A program made the position numbers and the translations under genes. A DNA stretch of 61,926 nucleotides from Methanomicrobia archaeon JdFR-19. GTDB taxonomy: Archaea > Halobacteriota > Methanosarcinia > DSM-18856 > Methermicoccaceae. Where the stretch lies: NCBI GenBank assembly GCA_002010075.1, contig MTMG01000019.1, positions 1 through 61,926 on the forward strand, written 5' to 3'. Positions within the stretch are counted from its first letter, which is position 1; every line of letters begins with the position of its first letter. The notes under the pieces were generated by a model. It had not been told where the DNA came from, ran no database searches, and was given only the letters and a program-made list of their open reading frames with translations. Positions 25,322 through 34,351 of this stretch are shown piece by piece.

Positions 25322-26810
25322 GATATCTGAAAAATTTGATCAGGTTCTCGTTCAGTTCGTAAAACCACTCCAGACAGACATAACACCACTTAAAGCTTAC
25401 AAACTAATTTCAGATGGACAGAAATTCAGCTATATACTAGAATCTGTTGAAAAAAATGTAAAAGAAGATTTGTTTTCTTTTGTAGGCTCAAATCCAGTAG
25501 CTATTGCAGAAATCCGTAATGGTATGATGTACGTGAAAACTGAAATGGAGTTTCTGAAACAGAAGCTACTAGAAAAATTTGAAGAGAGGGAGGGAAAATT
25601 CGTTGTGAAAAACGCATTCGATGGGTTGAGAAGTTTGCACCTTCCAGAGTATATTCCAGTCATCACAAACCTGAAATTCGACAGACAGAGTTTTGTGGGT
25701 GGGCTTGTTGGGTGTGTTGGGTACGATGTGGTGTATGGGTGCTGGATTAAACGAGAAAAGAAGGACGAAAGGCATCCTGATGCGATATTCATGCTGTCCA
25801 TGGATAATCTACTGTTTGACCATCGAAACGATTGTGTCTATGCAGTTATGAACAGAATCATGGAAAATAATCCCTCGGAGACGTACAACGATGTTGAAAG
25901 AAGTATGAGAGAGATTGAAGATATATTAAACAGAAAAATAGATAAAAAAATAGGAGTGCCAGAAAAAACAAAAATTCAAGATAAAAAAGTTGTTTTTTAC
26001 GATAATCTTTCTAAAAATGAGTTTATTGAGAATGTAAAAAAGGCAAAAAAACATATTTTCGACGGAGACATATTTCAGGTTGTTTTATCACGAAGATATA
26101 CTGTAAAAGCAGATATAGACCCAATTGAAACGTACAGTATGCTACGTTCTATAAATCCGAGTCCGTATATGTATCTACTCAGATTCGATGATTTGGCGAT
26201 TGTTGGAGCAAGTCCAGAGACTTTGATGAGTGTGTATGGTAGGGAGCTAACGGTGAATCCAATTGCAGGCACTTGTCCAAGAATGGGCGGAACTGAAGAC
26301 GAAAAGCTTGCATCCGAGCTGTTAAGAGATCAAAAGGAAAGAGCAGAGCACATCATGCTGGTTGACCTCGGAAGGAATGATGTGAGGATGGTTTGTGAGG
26401 GGGGGAGTGTTGTTGTTGAGAACCTGATGAAGATTGTGAAGTATTCGCATGTACAACATCTTGAAAGTACTGTAAAGGGAAAGCTAAGAGAGGAATGTGA
26501 TATTTTCGATGCTATGCGAGCTGTTTTCCCAGCTGGGACTCTCTCGGGAGCACCAAAGATAAGGGCGATGGAAATAATACATGAGCTTGAGCCAGATTCA
26601 AGAGGAATTTATGGAGGTGGAGTAGGATATGTCAGCGTAAATGGAAGTGCTGATTTTGCAATCACAATCAGAACACTCGTCCACAATGGAGGCACCATAG
26701 AAATACAAGCTGGAGCTGGAATAGTTGCAGATTCTGATCCCGAAAGAGAATACGAAGAGACTGAGCAGAAGATGAAAGCCATGTTGAGAGCATTGGAGGT
26801 CGTTATATGA
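25296..26810 (+). CDS. trpE: Anthranilate synthase component I (TrpE)
   Basis: A 504-residue chorismate-utilising subunit that makes anthranilate with ammonia from TrpG. The C-terminal catalytic domain shows FQVVLSRRYTV, NPSPYMYLLRFDD, GASPETLMSV, NPIAGTCPRMGG, DLGRNDVR, GTLSGAPKIRAMEI and GAGIVADSDPEREYEET. An N-terminal LLES-like motif (YILESVEKN, about 44-52) suggests feedback inhibition by tryptophan. Start ATG 25296; TTG 25287 is possible. It ends TGA overlapping the trpG ATG (ATGA). Confidence 0.96.
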   Translation: MPTKGELHEISEKFDQVLVQFVKPLQTDITPLKAYKLISDGQKFSYILESVEKNVKEDLFSFVGSNPVAIAEIRNGMMYVKTEMEFLKQKLLEKFEEREGKFVVKNAFDGLRSLHLPEYIPVITNLKFDRQSFVGGLVGCVGYDVVYGCWIKREKKDERHPDAIFMLSMDNLLFDHRNDCVYAVMNRIMENNPSETYNDVERSMREIEDILNRKIDKKIGVPEKTKIQDKKVVFYDNLSKNEFIENVKKAKKHIFDGDIFQVVLSRRYTVKADIDPIETYSMLRSINPSPYMYLLRFDDLAIVGASPETLMSVYGRELTVNPIAGTCPRMGGTEDEKLASELLRDQKERAEHIMLVDLGRNDVRMVCEGGSVVVENLMKIVKYSHVQHLESTVKGKLREECDIFDAMRAVFPAGTLSGAPKIRAMEIIHELEPDSRGIYGGGVGYVSVNGSADFAITIRTLVHNGGTIEIQAGAGIVADSDPEREYEETEQKMKAMLRALEVVI

Positions 26811-27403
26811 TCATTTTCATAAACAACAAAGACTCGTTTGTATGGAATCTCGTGGATTACGTCTCGAGATTCGAGGAAGATACCGAAGTTGTTTCAAACA
26901 CAATCGAGGTTGAAGAGATTGAAGAGATTAATCCATCCGGCATCATAATATCGCCCGGCCCAGGAACTCCTAATAATCCAGAAGACATAGGCAACTCCAT
27001 CGATGTTGTCCGTTTGTGTGTAAAGCTCTGTATACCTGTGCTGGGCGTGTGCCTCGGTGCACAAACAATCGCAGTAGCGTTTGGTGGAATTGTCTCTCAT
27101 TCGCCAGAAGGACCAATCCATGGAAAGAGTTCCCTTGTGTACCATGACGGTAAAACCATTTTCAGAAATGTGAGGAACCCTCTCGAGGCGGGGAGGTACC
27201 ACTCACTTGCAATCCTAAAAGTCCCAGAAACCTTTGAAGTATCAGCATACTCAAACTCCATAGTAATGGGGATAAGATCTCGGAAACTTCCGATTGAAGG
27301 TGTGCAGTTTCATCCGGAAAGTGTTCTGACGCCAGAAGGACTGAAAATCATAGAGAATTTTGTGAGGATGTGTGAAGATGGAAGAAATAATAAAAACAAC
27401 TGA
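26807..27403 (+). CDS. trpG: Anthranilate synthase component II, glutamine amidotransferase (TrpG)
   Basis: A 198-residue class I glutamine amidotransferase that feeds ammonia to TrpE. It has the start NNKDSFVWNLVDY, the oxyanion motif SPGPGTPNNPED, the nucleophile Cys in PVLGVCLGAQTIA (about 80-85) and the His-Glu pair in EGVQFHPESVLTPEG. Coupled to trpE by a 4-base overlap. It ends TGA inside the start of trpC. Confidence 0.96.
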   Translation: MIIFINNKDSFVWNLVDYVSRFEEDTEVVSNTIEVEEIEEINPSGIIISPGPGTPNNPEDIGNSIDVVRLCVKLCIPVLGVCLGAQTIAVAFGGIVSHSPEGPIHGKSSLVYHDGKTIFRNVRNPLEAGRYHSLAILKVPETFEVSAYSNSIVMGIRSRKLPIEGVQFHPESVLTPEGLKIIENFVRMCEDGRNNKNN

Positions 27404-28163
27404 AAAAAGGGTTAGGGTGCTAAGGACAGAGAGGATTCTGGGAGGAGAATTACCCTATCGTCCATCACATAGGGGGTTTCTCAACTCTCTTAAAAAAGGT
27501 AAGAAAAAATATGGTTATGCACTCATAGCTGAAATAAAACCAGCCTCCCCTACAACCACAAACAGACTCATAACCTCCCAAGATGCAGTAAAAATTGCAA
27601 AAGATATGGAAAGGGGCGGTGCATCAGCAATATCTGTAATAACAGAGCCATATTTCTTCAAGGGTTCGATTGGAAATCTGAAACTTGTAAGGAGAAACGT
27701 AAGACTTCCCATACTAAGAAAAGATTTCATCATATCATCTCTGCAACTGACCGAATGCTATCAGGATGGAGTTCTGCTCATAACATCAATCTTGGGCAAT
27801 GAAATCGAAGATATGATAAAAGAGTGCAAGAAATTGTCGCTTGAACCACTTGTTGAAGTGAGAGATATCAAAGAAGCAGAGATGGCTATTGATGCCGGTG
27901 CCAGAGTTATCGGAATTAACAACCGAAACCTTAGAACGTTTGAAGTTGATGTGAATACCAGTGTAGAACTAATTCCCTCAATAAAGAAGGAAGACAACAA
28001 CGTATTCGTGATATCAGAAAGTGGTATTCAGAATGTGGATGATGTTAGAAGGGTGGTTGAAGCGGGGGCAGATGGCGTTCTCGTAGGAAATGCAATCATG
28101 AAATCCACCAGTATATACGAGAAAACATATGCACTTGCCCATGCGATGGAGGTGAACAAGTGA
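27378..28163 (+). CDS. trpC: Indole-3-glycerol phosphate synthase (TrpC)
   Basis: A 261-residue TIM-barrel synthase for the fourth tryptophan step. Motifs: [14 protein letters not shown] (catalytic Glu and Lys), [28 protein letters not shown] (catalytic Lys), [26 protein letters not shown] and [13 protein letters not shown]. Start ATG 27378 with GAGGATG upstream; a GTG at 27372 is possible. It overlaps trpG by 26 bases and trpB by 4 (GTGA). Confidence 0.95.
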   Translation: MEEIIKTTEKRVRVLRTERILGGELPYRPSHRGFLNSLKKGKKKYGYALIAEIKPASPTTTNRLITSQDAVKIAKDMERGGASAISVITEPYFFKGSIGNLKLVRRNVRLPILRKDFIISSLQLTECYQDGVLLITSILGNEIEDMIKECKKLSLEPLVEVRDIKEAEMAIDAGARVIGINNRNLRTFEVDVNTSVELIPSIKKEDNNVFVISESGIQNVDDVRRVVEAGADGVLVGNAIMKSTSIYEKTYALAHAMEVNK

Positions 28164-29338
28164 AAAGAGGATGGTATGGAAGATATGGGGGGATGTTTGT
28201 CCCAGAGACGTTGATGCCAGCTCTTGAACAGCTCGAGAGAGAATACAGAAAACTTAGCATAGACTCCAATTTTAAAAAAGAGCTTGACATGTATCTCGAA
28301 GAGTTCGCTGGAAGACCCACTCCACTTTATCTGTGCAGAAGACTCAGTAAGGAGTTGGGGATAAAACTGTATTTGAAGAGAGAAGACCTTGTGCATGGTG
28401 GAGCCCACAAGTTAAACAACACCCTCGGACAGGCTCTCCTTGCAAAACATATGGGAAAAACGAGATTGATTGCAGAGACGGGTGCTGGACAGCACGGATG
28501 TGCAACTGCAATGGCAGGGGCGGTGCTTGGTCTTGATGTAGATATCTACATGGGTGCAAAAGATGTTGAAAGGCAGAAGATAAACGTGTATAGGATGCAC
28601 TTGCTCGGTGCAAATGTAATACCAGTCCATTCTGGCTCCATGACTCTGAAAGACGCAACAAACGAGGCTCTGAGAGATTGGTCAGCCTCTGTCGAGAACA
28701 CCCACTACTTGATAGGTTCGGTTGTTGGGCCACATCCATTCCCTACGATTGTCAGAGATTTTCAGAGTGTTATAGGAAAAGAAACGAAGGAACAGATACT
28801 CGAAAGGGAAGGAAGACTTCCAGACTCCATAGTCGCGTGTGCTGGTGGTGGGAGCAATGCGATGGGGATATTCTATCCGTTCATAAAGGAGGGCGTTGAG
28901 TTATATGCAATAGAAGCGGGTGGCAAGGGAATAAAAAAAGATGAAAAACAAGCTTGTCATTCTGCATCTCTGTGTGTCGGTGAGGACGGAGTGTTGCATG
29001 GTGCAATGACAAAAATACTGCAAAACGAATATGGTCAAATCCTTGAAACCCACTCAATAGCCCCGGGGCTTGATTACTCCGGAGTGGGGCCAGAGCTTGC
29101 ACAACTGTGCGAGAGTAGGAGGGTGAGGGCAGAGATGGTCTGTGATGATGATGCGATTTCGGCATTCTATACACTGAGTAAGAAAGAGGGAATTATCCCT
29201 GCACTTGAATCCGCACATGCAATTGCATACGTACTAGAGAATGTTGATAAGATGGGAGAACTGGTGGTGGTGAATCTCTCTGGGAGGGGGGACAAGGACG
29301 TAGAAAGTGTTGCACGTTTGGAGGGGGTATCCTTCTGA
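28160..29338 (+). CDS. trpB: Tryptophan synthase beta subunit (TrpB)
   Basis: A 392-residue PLP enzyme that joins indole and serine. The PLP lysine is K84 in [14 protein letters not shown], and [12 protein letters not shown] is the catalytic Glu loop. [13 protein letters not shown] binds the PLP phosphate. Sequence and length match the classic TrpB1 type, which works with TrpA. It starts with GTG 28160, overlapping the trpC stop. It ends TGA 27 bases before the first usable trpA start codon. Confidence 0.96.
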   Translation: MKRGWYGRYGGMFVPETLMPALEQLEREYRKLSIDSNFKKELDMYLEEFAGRPTPLYLCRRLSKELGIKLYLKREDLVHGGAHKLNNTLGQALLAKHMGKTRLIAETGAGQHGCATAMAGAVLGLDVDIYMGAKDVERQKINVYRMHLLGANVIPVHSGSMTLKDATNEALRDWSASVENTHYLIGSVVGPHPFPTIVRDFQSVIGKETKEQILEREGRLPDSIVACAGGGSNAMGIFYPFIKEGVELYAIEAGGKGIKKDEKQACHSASLCVGEDGVLHGAMTKILQNEYGQILETHSIAPGLDYSGVGPELAQLCESRRVRAEMVCDDDAISAFYTLSKKEGIIPALESAHAIAYVLENVDKMGELVVVNLSGRGDKDVESVARLEGVSF

Positions 29339-29364
29339 TCAGAAATGGATTCTTAGATGGTAGC

Positions 29365-30105
29365 TTGATAGCATATACGTGTATGGGAGACCCTTCGATA
29401 GAGGAAAGTAAGAAAGTGGTTGAAATCATTGAAAAAGGCGGTGCTGACATCATCGAGCTTGGACTCCCATTCTCAGACCCGATTGCAGATGGCAAGGTGA
29501 TTCAGAGAGCTTCAGAGAGAGCCTTAAAGGCGGGTATGAATCCAGATTTGTTCTTTGATTTGGTTTCTGAGCTTAATGTGAAAGTACCACTTGCAGTAAT
29601 GACATACTACAACCTTGTGTTCAAGAGGGGAATTGAAAGATTCGTCAGGGACTGTTCAACCGCAGGTATAAGTGGTATAATAATCCCAGACCTTCCCCCA
29701 GAAGAGGCTGGAGATGTTTTGAGAGCATGTAGAAAGTTTTCAGTTGAATATACGGGATTTGTAACCCCGATCACAACACCCGAAAGAATTGAGAGAGCGG
29801 TCAAAGTGTCAACAGGCTTTCTTTACATTGTTTCAAGACTTGGTGTGACTGGAGGGACTACATCCATATCCCCTCTCAAAAAGCTCTTGGAGAGATTAAA
29901 ACAATACGATGTGCCAAAGGCAGTTGGATTTGGAATATCATCACCACCACAATGTGAAGAAGCAATCAGCATGGGTGCAGACGGAGTGATAGTTGGCTCA
30001 GCAATTGTGAAATTGGTTGGAGATAGAAAATATAAAGAGATTGAAGAAGTTCTCAGAAAAATGAAGGAAGGATGTTTGAAAGGTTTAAAAAGAAGGATAG
30101 AATAA
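29365..30105 (+). CDS. trpA: Tryptophan synthase alpha subunit (TrpA)
   Basis: A 246-residue TIM barrel that splits indole-3-glycerol phosphate. Catalytic Glu is in DIIELGLPFSDPIADG and catalytic Asp in GIIIPDLPPEEAGD; the phosphate site is GFGISSPPQCEEA and GADGVIVGSAIV. The start is unclear: no ATG or GTG precedes the conserved LIAYTCMGDPS. TTG 29365 is the first usual start codon but has a weak ribosome site, while a strong GGAGGGGG at 29319-29327 precedes CTG 29335 and ATC 29338 in the same frame. So ten or so residues may be missing from this entry. It ends TAA. Confidence 0.93.
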   Translation: MIAYTCMGDPSIEESKKVVEIIEKGGADIIELGLPFSDPIADGKVIQRASERALKAGMNPDLFFDLVSELNVKVPLAVMTYYNLVFKRGIERFVRDCSTAGISGIIIPDLPPEEAGDVLRACRKFSVEYTGFVTPITTPERIERAVKVSTGFLYIVSRLGVTGGTTSISPLKKLLERLKQYDVPKAVGFGISSPPQCEEAISMGADGVIVGSAIVKLVGDRKYKEIEEVLRKMKEGCLKGLKRRIE

Positions 30106-30677
30106 AAGGCATCATCAAAAACTGGGAGGAGCTTTACAAAAGACCTCTTTGGGGTTGGGCAAACTCTACCGAGATCATCGAGACTATTCGACCCTATGTA
30201 AGGGGCAGGGTGCTTGATTTGGGGTGTGGTGAAGGGAGATATCTCATCCAGCTCAACAACATAGTGGGTCTTGATATATCAAGAAACGCGATTACAAGAG
30301 CTAGGGCAAGAGCGAGGATATATGGAATCAATGCAGAATTCGTCTTAGGGGATGGGATGAACATACCCTTCAAAGACGAGACGTTTGAATGTGTATTATG
30401 TATGGGAGTTCTACAGCACTTTCTGGAAAACGAGAGAAAGATGGTAGTAGATGAGGTTTATCGGATTCTAAAGCCATATGGGATATTTGTGGTCAGTGTT
30501 AGTAGGGTTGGAGATTCAAGATTTGGTAAGGGGACTTGTATTGAGAAAAATACATTTGTGAGGGGTGGAATACCTCACCACTACTTCACACATGATGAGT
30601 TAAATGAGCTTTTGAGAGACTTCGACATCTTAATTTCAAACGACAAAATTATGATTGTCTGTGCAAAATGTCCCTGA
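30072..30677 (+). CDS. SAM-dependent methyltransferase (class I), substrate unknown
   Basis: A 201-residue class I methyltransferase. SAM-binding motif I is VLDLGCGEGRYLIQL (about 47-61), followed by IVGLDISRNAI (motif II) and FECVLCMGVLQHF (motif IV-like). The last ~50 residues have HHYFTHDELNELLRDFDI, seen in TRM9-type and related tRNA or small-molecule methyltransferases. ATG 30072 overlaps trpA by 34 bases, so it is translated from the trp message. It overlaps the convergent cofE by 29 bases. The substrate cannot be assigned. Confidence 0.85.
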   Translation: MFERFKKKDRIKGIIKNWEELYKRPLWGWANSTEIIETIRPYVRGRVLDLGCGEGRYLIQLNNIVGLDISRNAITRARARARIYGINAEFVLGDGMNIPFKDETFECVLCMGVLQHFLENERKMVVDEVYRILKPYGIFVVSVSRVGDSRFGKGTCIEKNTFVRGGIPHHYFTHDELNELLRDFDILISNDKIMIVCAKCP

Positions 30678-31389
30678 TGATGTCTTCTTTTTTGGGTCTG
30701 AAAATATCAACCGCCTTGCCATCTCCCATCAGATGAGAGAGACCACGAACAACAACCGCAGGTATCCTCCAGTTCCCCTCTCCCATGAGGATGTTGGCAA
30801 AACCAGCAAGCTCATCGGCAACTACTTCTCTTGTAACTCGAAGTTCCTTTCCATAACAGTCCCGTCTGCCCCGCCAATCAACAACCGAAGATACACCAGA
30901 GCAACCAATTGCTACTCCACACTGCCCTACTCTGAAAGGGCGCCCACAGGTGTCTGTTATCACAACTCCCACCTCCTTATGAGTCAGCTCCATTATTCTG
31001 TCCCTTATTCGCTCTGCACTCTTGTCTGGGTCAGATGGCAGAAGCAATGCATATCCCTCCTCAACATTGCTCTCATCCACACCTGCATTCACACATATGT
31101 GTCCTTTTCTGCAAACAAGTAAAAACGGCTTTTCCAGAAGTATTTCATCACTCTCGTCAAGAACTATCTGCACAAACTCTGGTCTCTTATCGATTTGACT
31201 TGCTATTTCTTTTGCTCTCGGGGTGGGATGCACATCTGAAAGTCTAACAACTCTACCCTCACTCTTCGAAACAATGGTCGATGCAATCAGTACGATATCA
31301 CCATTCTCAAACTCGAAATGATTCGAAAGTATCTCTCCAACATCATCCCCCCTACTGAACATTGGAAGATTCTTTATGGGTATAGCCAC
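30649..31389 (-). CDS. cofE: Coenzyme F420-0:L-glutamate ligase (CofE)
   Basis: A 246-residue GTP-dependent ligase that adds glutamates to F420-0, finishing the hydride carrier of methanogens. Family marks: GDIVLIASTIVSKSEGR, GHICVNAGVDESNV, LLPSDPDKSAERIRD, VGVVITDTCGRPFRVGQCGVAIG and DELAGFANILMGE. It starts with GTG 31389 (AGGTC just upstream), 23 bases after the porB stop, so it probably belongs to the por transcript. It ends TAA. Confidence 0.95.
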   Translation of the reverse strand: MAIPIKNLPMFSRGDDVGEILSNHFEFENGDIVLIASTIVSKSEGRVVRLSDVHPTPRAKEIASQIDKRPEFVQIVLDESDEILLEKPFLLVCRKGHICVNAGVDESNVEEGYALLLPSDPDKSAERIRDRIMELTHKEVGVVITDTCGRPFRVGQCGVAIGCSGVSSVVDWRGRRDCYGKELRVTREVVADELAGFANILMGEGNWRIPAVVVRGLSHLMGDGKAVDIFRPKKEDIIRDILHRQS

Positions 31390-31412
31390 GACCTAATCGT
31401 TTTTCATCTCCT

Positions 31413-32300
31413 TCACTCAAGCCCATATTTCTTAACGTTGAGGTCTGCCATCCTTTGTAGTTCAGACAATACTTCTTTTCCTTCCTCCCTTACAAAAAGA
31501 TGCTTAAATCTTCCTTGAACTTTTAGATACTCCTCAACTGGCTTTCTCTCCTTGATTTTATAGACTTTTGTAAGAACTCCATTTTCAAACTCGATGAGCG
31601 GATACAACCCTGTCTCCACTGCCAGCCTTGCGACTTCAACCGCCAATTCACCTGAAAAGTGCCAACCTGTACAACAGGTAGAATGAATCTGAACATATGT
31701 GGGGCCTTCGATCTCAACAGCTTTCTTAACCTTTCTTATCACATCACGTGGATGGGCAATTGACGCAGTTGCAACATATGGACAGCCGTGTGCAACCGCT
31801 ATCTCTGGCATATTCTTTTTGTAGAGTTGCTTACCGAGTGAATATCTACCAGGAGGCGTTGTGGTGGTGTATGCGCCATACGGTGTTGCTCCACTCATCT
31901 GAATGCCGGTGTTCATATATGCCTCATTGTCATAGCACACATACGTAACATCATGCTTTCTGTCCCAAACACCTGATATCGCTCCAAAGCCAATATCGAA
32001 AGTTGAACCATCGCCCGCTATGACGAGAACTTTGGTATGATCATTGCCAAGAGCTCTGAGGGCTCTCTCAATCCCAGCAGCAACAGATGCTGAGTTCTCA
32101 AACAACGAATGAATCCAAGGAACTTCCCAAGCACTCTCTGGGTATGGTGTTGTGAAGACTTCGACGCACCCAGTTGGACTGCACACGATAACATCGTCTC
32201 CCGCACCCTCAAGAATCAGTTTAACGGCAATTGCCGCTCCACATCCCCCGCACCCTCTGTGTCCGGGGGCGAGCTTGGATATCAACGGTTTCTTTGCCAT
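31413..32300 (-). CDS. porB: Pyruvate:ferredoxin oxidoreductase beta subunit (PorB)
   Basis: A 295-residue TPP-binding subunit of the four-subunit enzyme that interconverts pyruvate and acetyl-CoA plus CO2 with ferredoxin. Cysteines for the cluster lie in GHRGCGGCGAAIA (16-19) and near 208 in HSTCCTGW. The TPP motif is VLVIAGDGSTFDIGFGAISG, with DNEAYMNTGIQMSG. TAATG links it to porA. Ends TGA. Confidence 0.95.
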   Translation of the reverse strand: MAKKPLISKLAPGHRGCGGCGAAIAVKLILEGAGDDVIVCSPTGCVEVFTTPYPESAWEVPWIHSLFENSASVAAGIERALRALGNDHTKVLVIAGDGSTFDIGFGAISGVWDRKHDVTYVCYDNEAYMNTGIQMSGATPYGAYTTTTPPGRYSLGKQLYKKNMPEIAVAHGCPYVATASIAHPRDVIRKVKKAVEIEGPTYVQIHSTCCTGWHFSGELAVEVARLAVETGLYPLIEFENGVLTKVYKIKERKPVEEYLKVQGRFKHLFVREEGKEVLSELQRMADLNVKKYGLE

Positions 32301-33502
32301 TAGAGAACCTCCTCCCTCAACCCCAGATAAGCATTCTCATCGACATCTTTCCCTTCAAGCACCTTCTCCGAATCGGTTATAACAGACATTATGTGCGAAA
32401 GTGTTATGTCCCTGCCTCCTAATCCAGCAATCCTCCCAAGTACTGGTACCCCCATACCATAAGAATACAGAACAGCCTTTAACTCAGTTGTCAACGCACC
32501 TTCATATTTACCAACGCACACATCCTTTTCGATGACTGCCACAACCTTTGCATTCTTCAACGTATCTACCAACTCCTTCTTCGGGAATGGTCTGAAGACT
32601 CTCAGTTTTACGATGCCCACCTTCACCCCCTCGTCTCTTGCTCTATCAACTGCTTCCTTCATAGTTCCAACAACAGAACCCATCGAAATGAGTATTATGT
32701 CTGCATCATCAACTCGATAGGTATCTACAAGGTCTCCATGCCATCTCCCATACATCCTCTTGAAATCGATTGCAGCCTCCTTTATCTTGTCCAAAGCGGT
32801 CTCCATTGCCTTCTCCTGCATATATCTGGCTTCCATATACACATCCGGAGTTCCCAGCGTTCCAAAAGACTTCGGATTTGTGGGATCGAGTCTGTAAGGT
32901 GGGTCATAAGAAGGGAGATACTCTTCAGTGATGTCCTCCTCAAGTAAAATAACTGGCTCATAGGTGTGAGAAAGAATAAAACCATCTATACATACCATTG
33001 CCGGAAGCAACACATCCCTATCCTCAGCAACCCTATACGCCTGAGCCAACATATCCGAGGCTTCTTGGATGTCCTCCGCATAGAACTGAATCCATCCCGC
33101 ATCTCTTTCTGCAATGGAATCTTGCTGGTCGTTCCATATGTTGATCGGGGCAGACAACGCCCTATTTACAGTCACCATTACTATGGGCAATCTCATTCCT
33201 GAGGCGTTGAAGAGTGCCTCATGCATCAATGCAAGTCCCTGAGATGTTGTGGAAGTGAAAGTTCTCGCCCCAGTAGCACTTGCACCAATCAGCATTGAAA
33301 TTGCAGAGAACTCACTCTCAACATTGATGTACTCGCATTTAATCTCCCCATTTGCAACCAACTTGCTTAGCTCCTCCACTATATGGGTCTGTGGTGTGAT
33401 TGGATATGCTGATACAACATGTGGCTTGCATGCTTTGACAGCATAAGCAATCGCCTGAGAACCTTCAACAACCTTCATTTTCTCCATTTCATTTGTCATC
33501 AT
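32300..33502 (-). CDS. porA: Pyruvate:ferredoxin oxidoreductase alpha subunit (PorA)
   Basis: A 400-residue subunit carrying the pyrimidine-binding and transketolase C-terminal domains. Features: KVVEGSQAIAYAVKACKPHVVSAYPITPQTHI (given by its parts EGSQAIAYA and AYPITPQTHI), TSTTSQGLALMHEALFNASG, and IGSVVGTMKEA-like segment ILISMGSVVGTMKEA. The start is ATG 33502, which overlaps the porD TGA, or ATG 33499, which has better spacing from GGAGGAG. It ends TAA in overlap with porB. Confidence 0.94.
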   Translation of the reverse strand: MMTNEMEKMKVVEGSQAIAYAVKACKPHVVSAYPITPQTHIVEELSKLVANGEIKCEYINVESEFSAISMLIGASATGARTFTSTTSQGLALMHEALFNASGMRLPIVMVTVNRALSAPINIWNDQQDSIAERDAGWIQFYAEDIQEASDMLAQAYRVAEDRDVLLPAMVCIDGFILSHTYEPVILLEEDITEEYLPSYDPPYRLDPTNPKSFGTLGTPDVYMEARYMQEKAMETALDKIKEAAIDFKRMYGRWHGDLVDTYRVDDADIILISMGSVVGTMKEAVDRARDEGVKVGIVKLRVFRPFPKKELVDTLKNAKVVAVIEKDVCVGKYEGALTTELKAVLYSYGMGVPVLGRIAGLGGRDITLSHIMSVITDSEKVLEGKDVDENAYLGLREEVL

Positions 33503-33765
33503 TTCTCCTCCAGCACCATCGTAATCGCTTTCTTCGGACACTCTTGCGCACACACCCCACATCCCTTACAATAATCATAATCTGGAACATATGCATCAAC
33601 TTCCTCACTATAATGAACAATTCCCTCAGGACAGAATATCTCGCAGATGCCGCACTTCACACACTTCTCTGGGTCAACAACTGGCTTAAAAACTCTCCAG
33701 CTACCCGTTTTGTTTCTCCGTGTTGACCCTGGCTCAGCTACAAGCCCAATTGTGACCTTACTCAT
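33499..33765 (-). CDS. porD: Pyruvate:ferredoxin oxidoreductase delta subunit (PorD)
   Basis: An 88-residue ferredoxin-like subunit with two CxxCxxCxxxC(P) motifs: CVKCGICEIFCP (about 36-47) and CKGCGVCAQECP (about 66-77). They bind two 4Fe-4S clusters that pass electrons to ferredoxin. The N-terminal segment GSTRRNKTGSWRVFKPVVD is typical of PorD. Start ATG 33765 has GCAGGTGG upstream. It overlaps porG and porA. Confidence 0.95.
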   Translation of the reverse strand: MSKVTIGLVAEPGSTRRNKTGSWRVFKPVVDPEKCVKCGICEIFCPEGIVHYSEEVDAYVPDYDYCKGCGVCAQECPKKAITMVLEEK

Positions 33766-34300
33766 GCACACCACCTGCAATTTCATAAGCTTTTTCAACC
33801 GCTTTCACATTTAACTCAGCAATTTTTCCAGAAAATCTGTGTGAAATAGATTTTTTAAGAGACTCAAGTGAAAGTAGTTTAGTAATAGATGCAAAAGCTC
33901 CAATTATCACGGTATTCACAATCGGCTTTCCAATGATATCAAGAGCTATTCTTGTGGCATCGAAAGTTACAACATTTCCATCAACTGGCAATTCATCGGG
34001 AGATAGAGCTGAATTCACAATAATGAGACCATCCTGCTTGATTCCTTTGCCAACATCCTCTGTTGCAAGAAGTGTTGGATCTTGGACTATGACGTAGTCG
34101 GGATTGTATATCTGGCTCCTTATTCTTATTTTCTTTTTGTCGATTCTAACAAAAGCCATCACCGGAGCTCCTCTTCTCTCAACCCCAAACGAAGGAAACG
34201 CTTGAGAGAACCAGCAATCCTCAAACGCTGCTTTTGCAAGAATTTCAGCAGCCGTCACTGACCCCTGTCCACCCCTGCCATGAATCACAATCTCCTTCAT
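33758..34300 (-). CDS. porG: Pyruvate:ferredoxin oxidoreductase gamma subunit (PorG)
   Basis: A 180-residue catalytic-domain gamma subunit that binds CoA. It starts EIVIHGRGGQGSVTAAEIL and has FPSFGVERRGAPVMAFVRI and NTVIIGAFASI, as in all PorG. A strong ribosome site (AAGGAGGTG) precedes ATG 34300. A TATA-like tttttattaaatg at 34330-34342 suggests that porGDAB-cofE has its own promoter. It ends TAA and overlaps porD by 8 bases. Confidence 0.95.
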   Translation of the reverse strand: MKEIVIHGRGGQGSVTAAEILAKAAFEDCWFSQAFPSFGVERRGAPVMAFVRIDKKKIRIRSQIYNPDYVIVQDPTLLATEDVGKGIKQDGLIIVNSALSPDELPVDGNVVTFDATRIALDIIGKPIVNTVIIGAFASITKLLSLESLKKSISHRFSGKIAELNVKAVEKAYEIAGGVHE

Positions 34301-34327
34301 CCCGCACCTCCTTAGGTGTGCCTATTT

Positions 34328-34343
34328 CATTTAATAAAAAAGT
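34328..34343 (-). promoter_or_regulatory. TATA box for porGDAB
   Basis: In the 51-base gap between the cyclodeaminase-type gene and porG, an A/T tract (TTTTTTATTAAATG on the minus strand) lies about 35 bases before ATG 34300, leaving a short leader with the ribosome site. Confidence 0.4.
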
Positions 34344-34351
34344 TTTTCGAT

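Noticed and set aside
25430-25801. Minus-strand frames inside trpE and other trp genes
   Set aside because: They lie wholly inside strongly conserved plus-strand enzymes and show no family motif.
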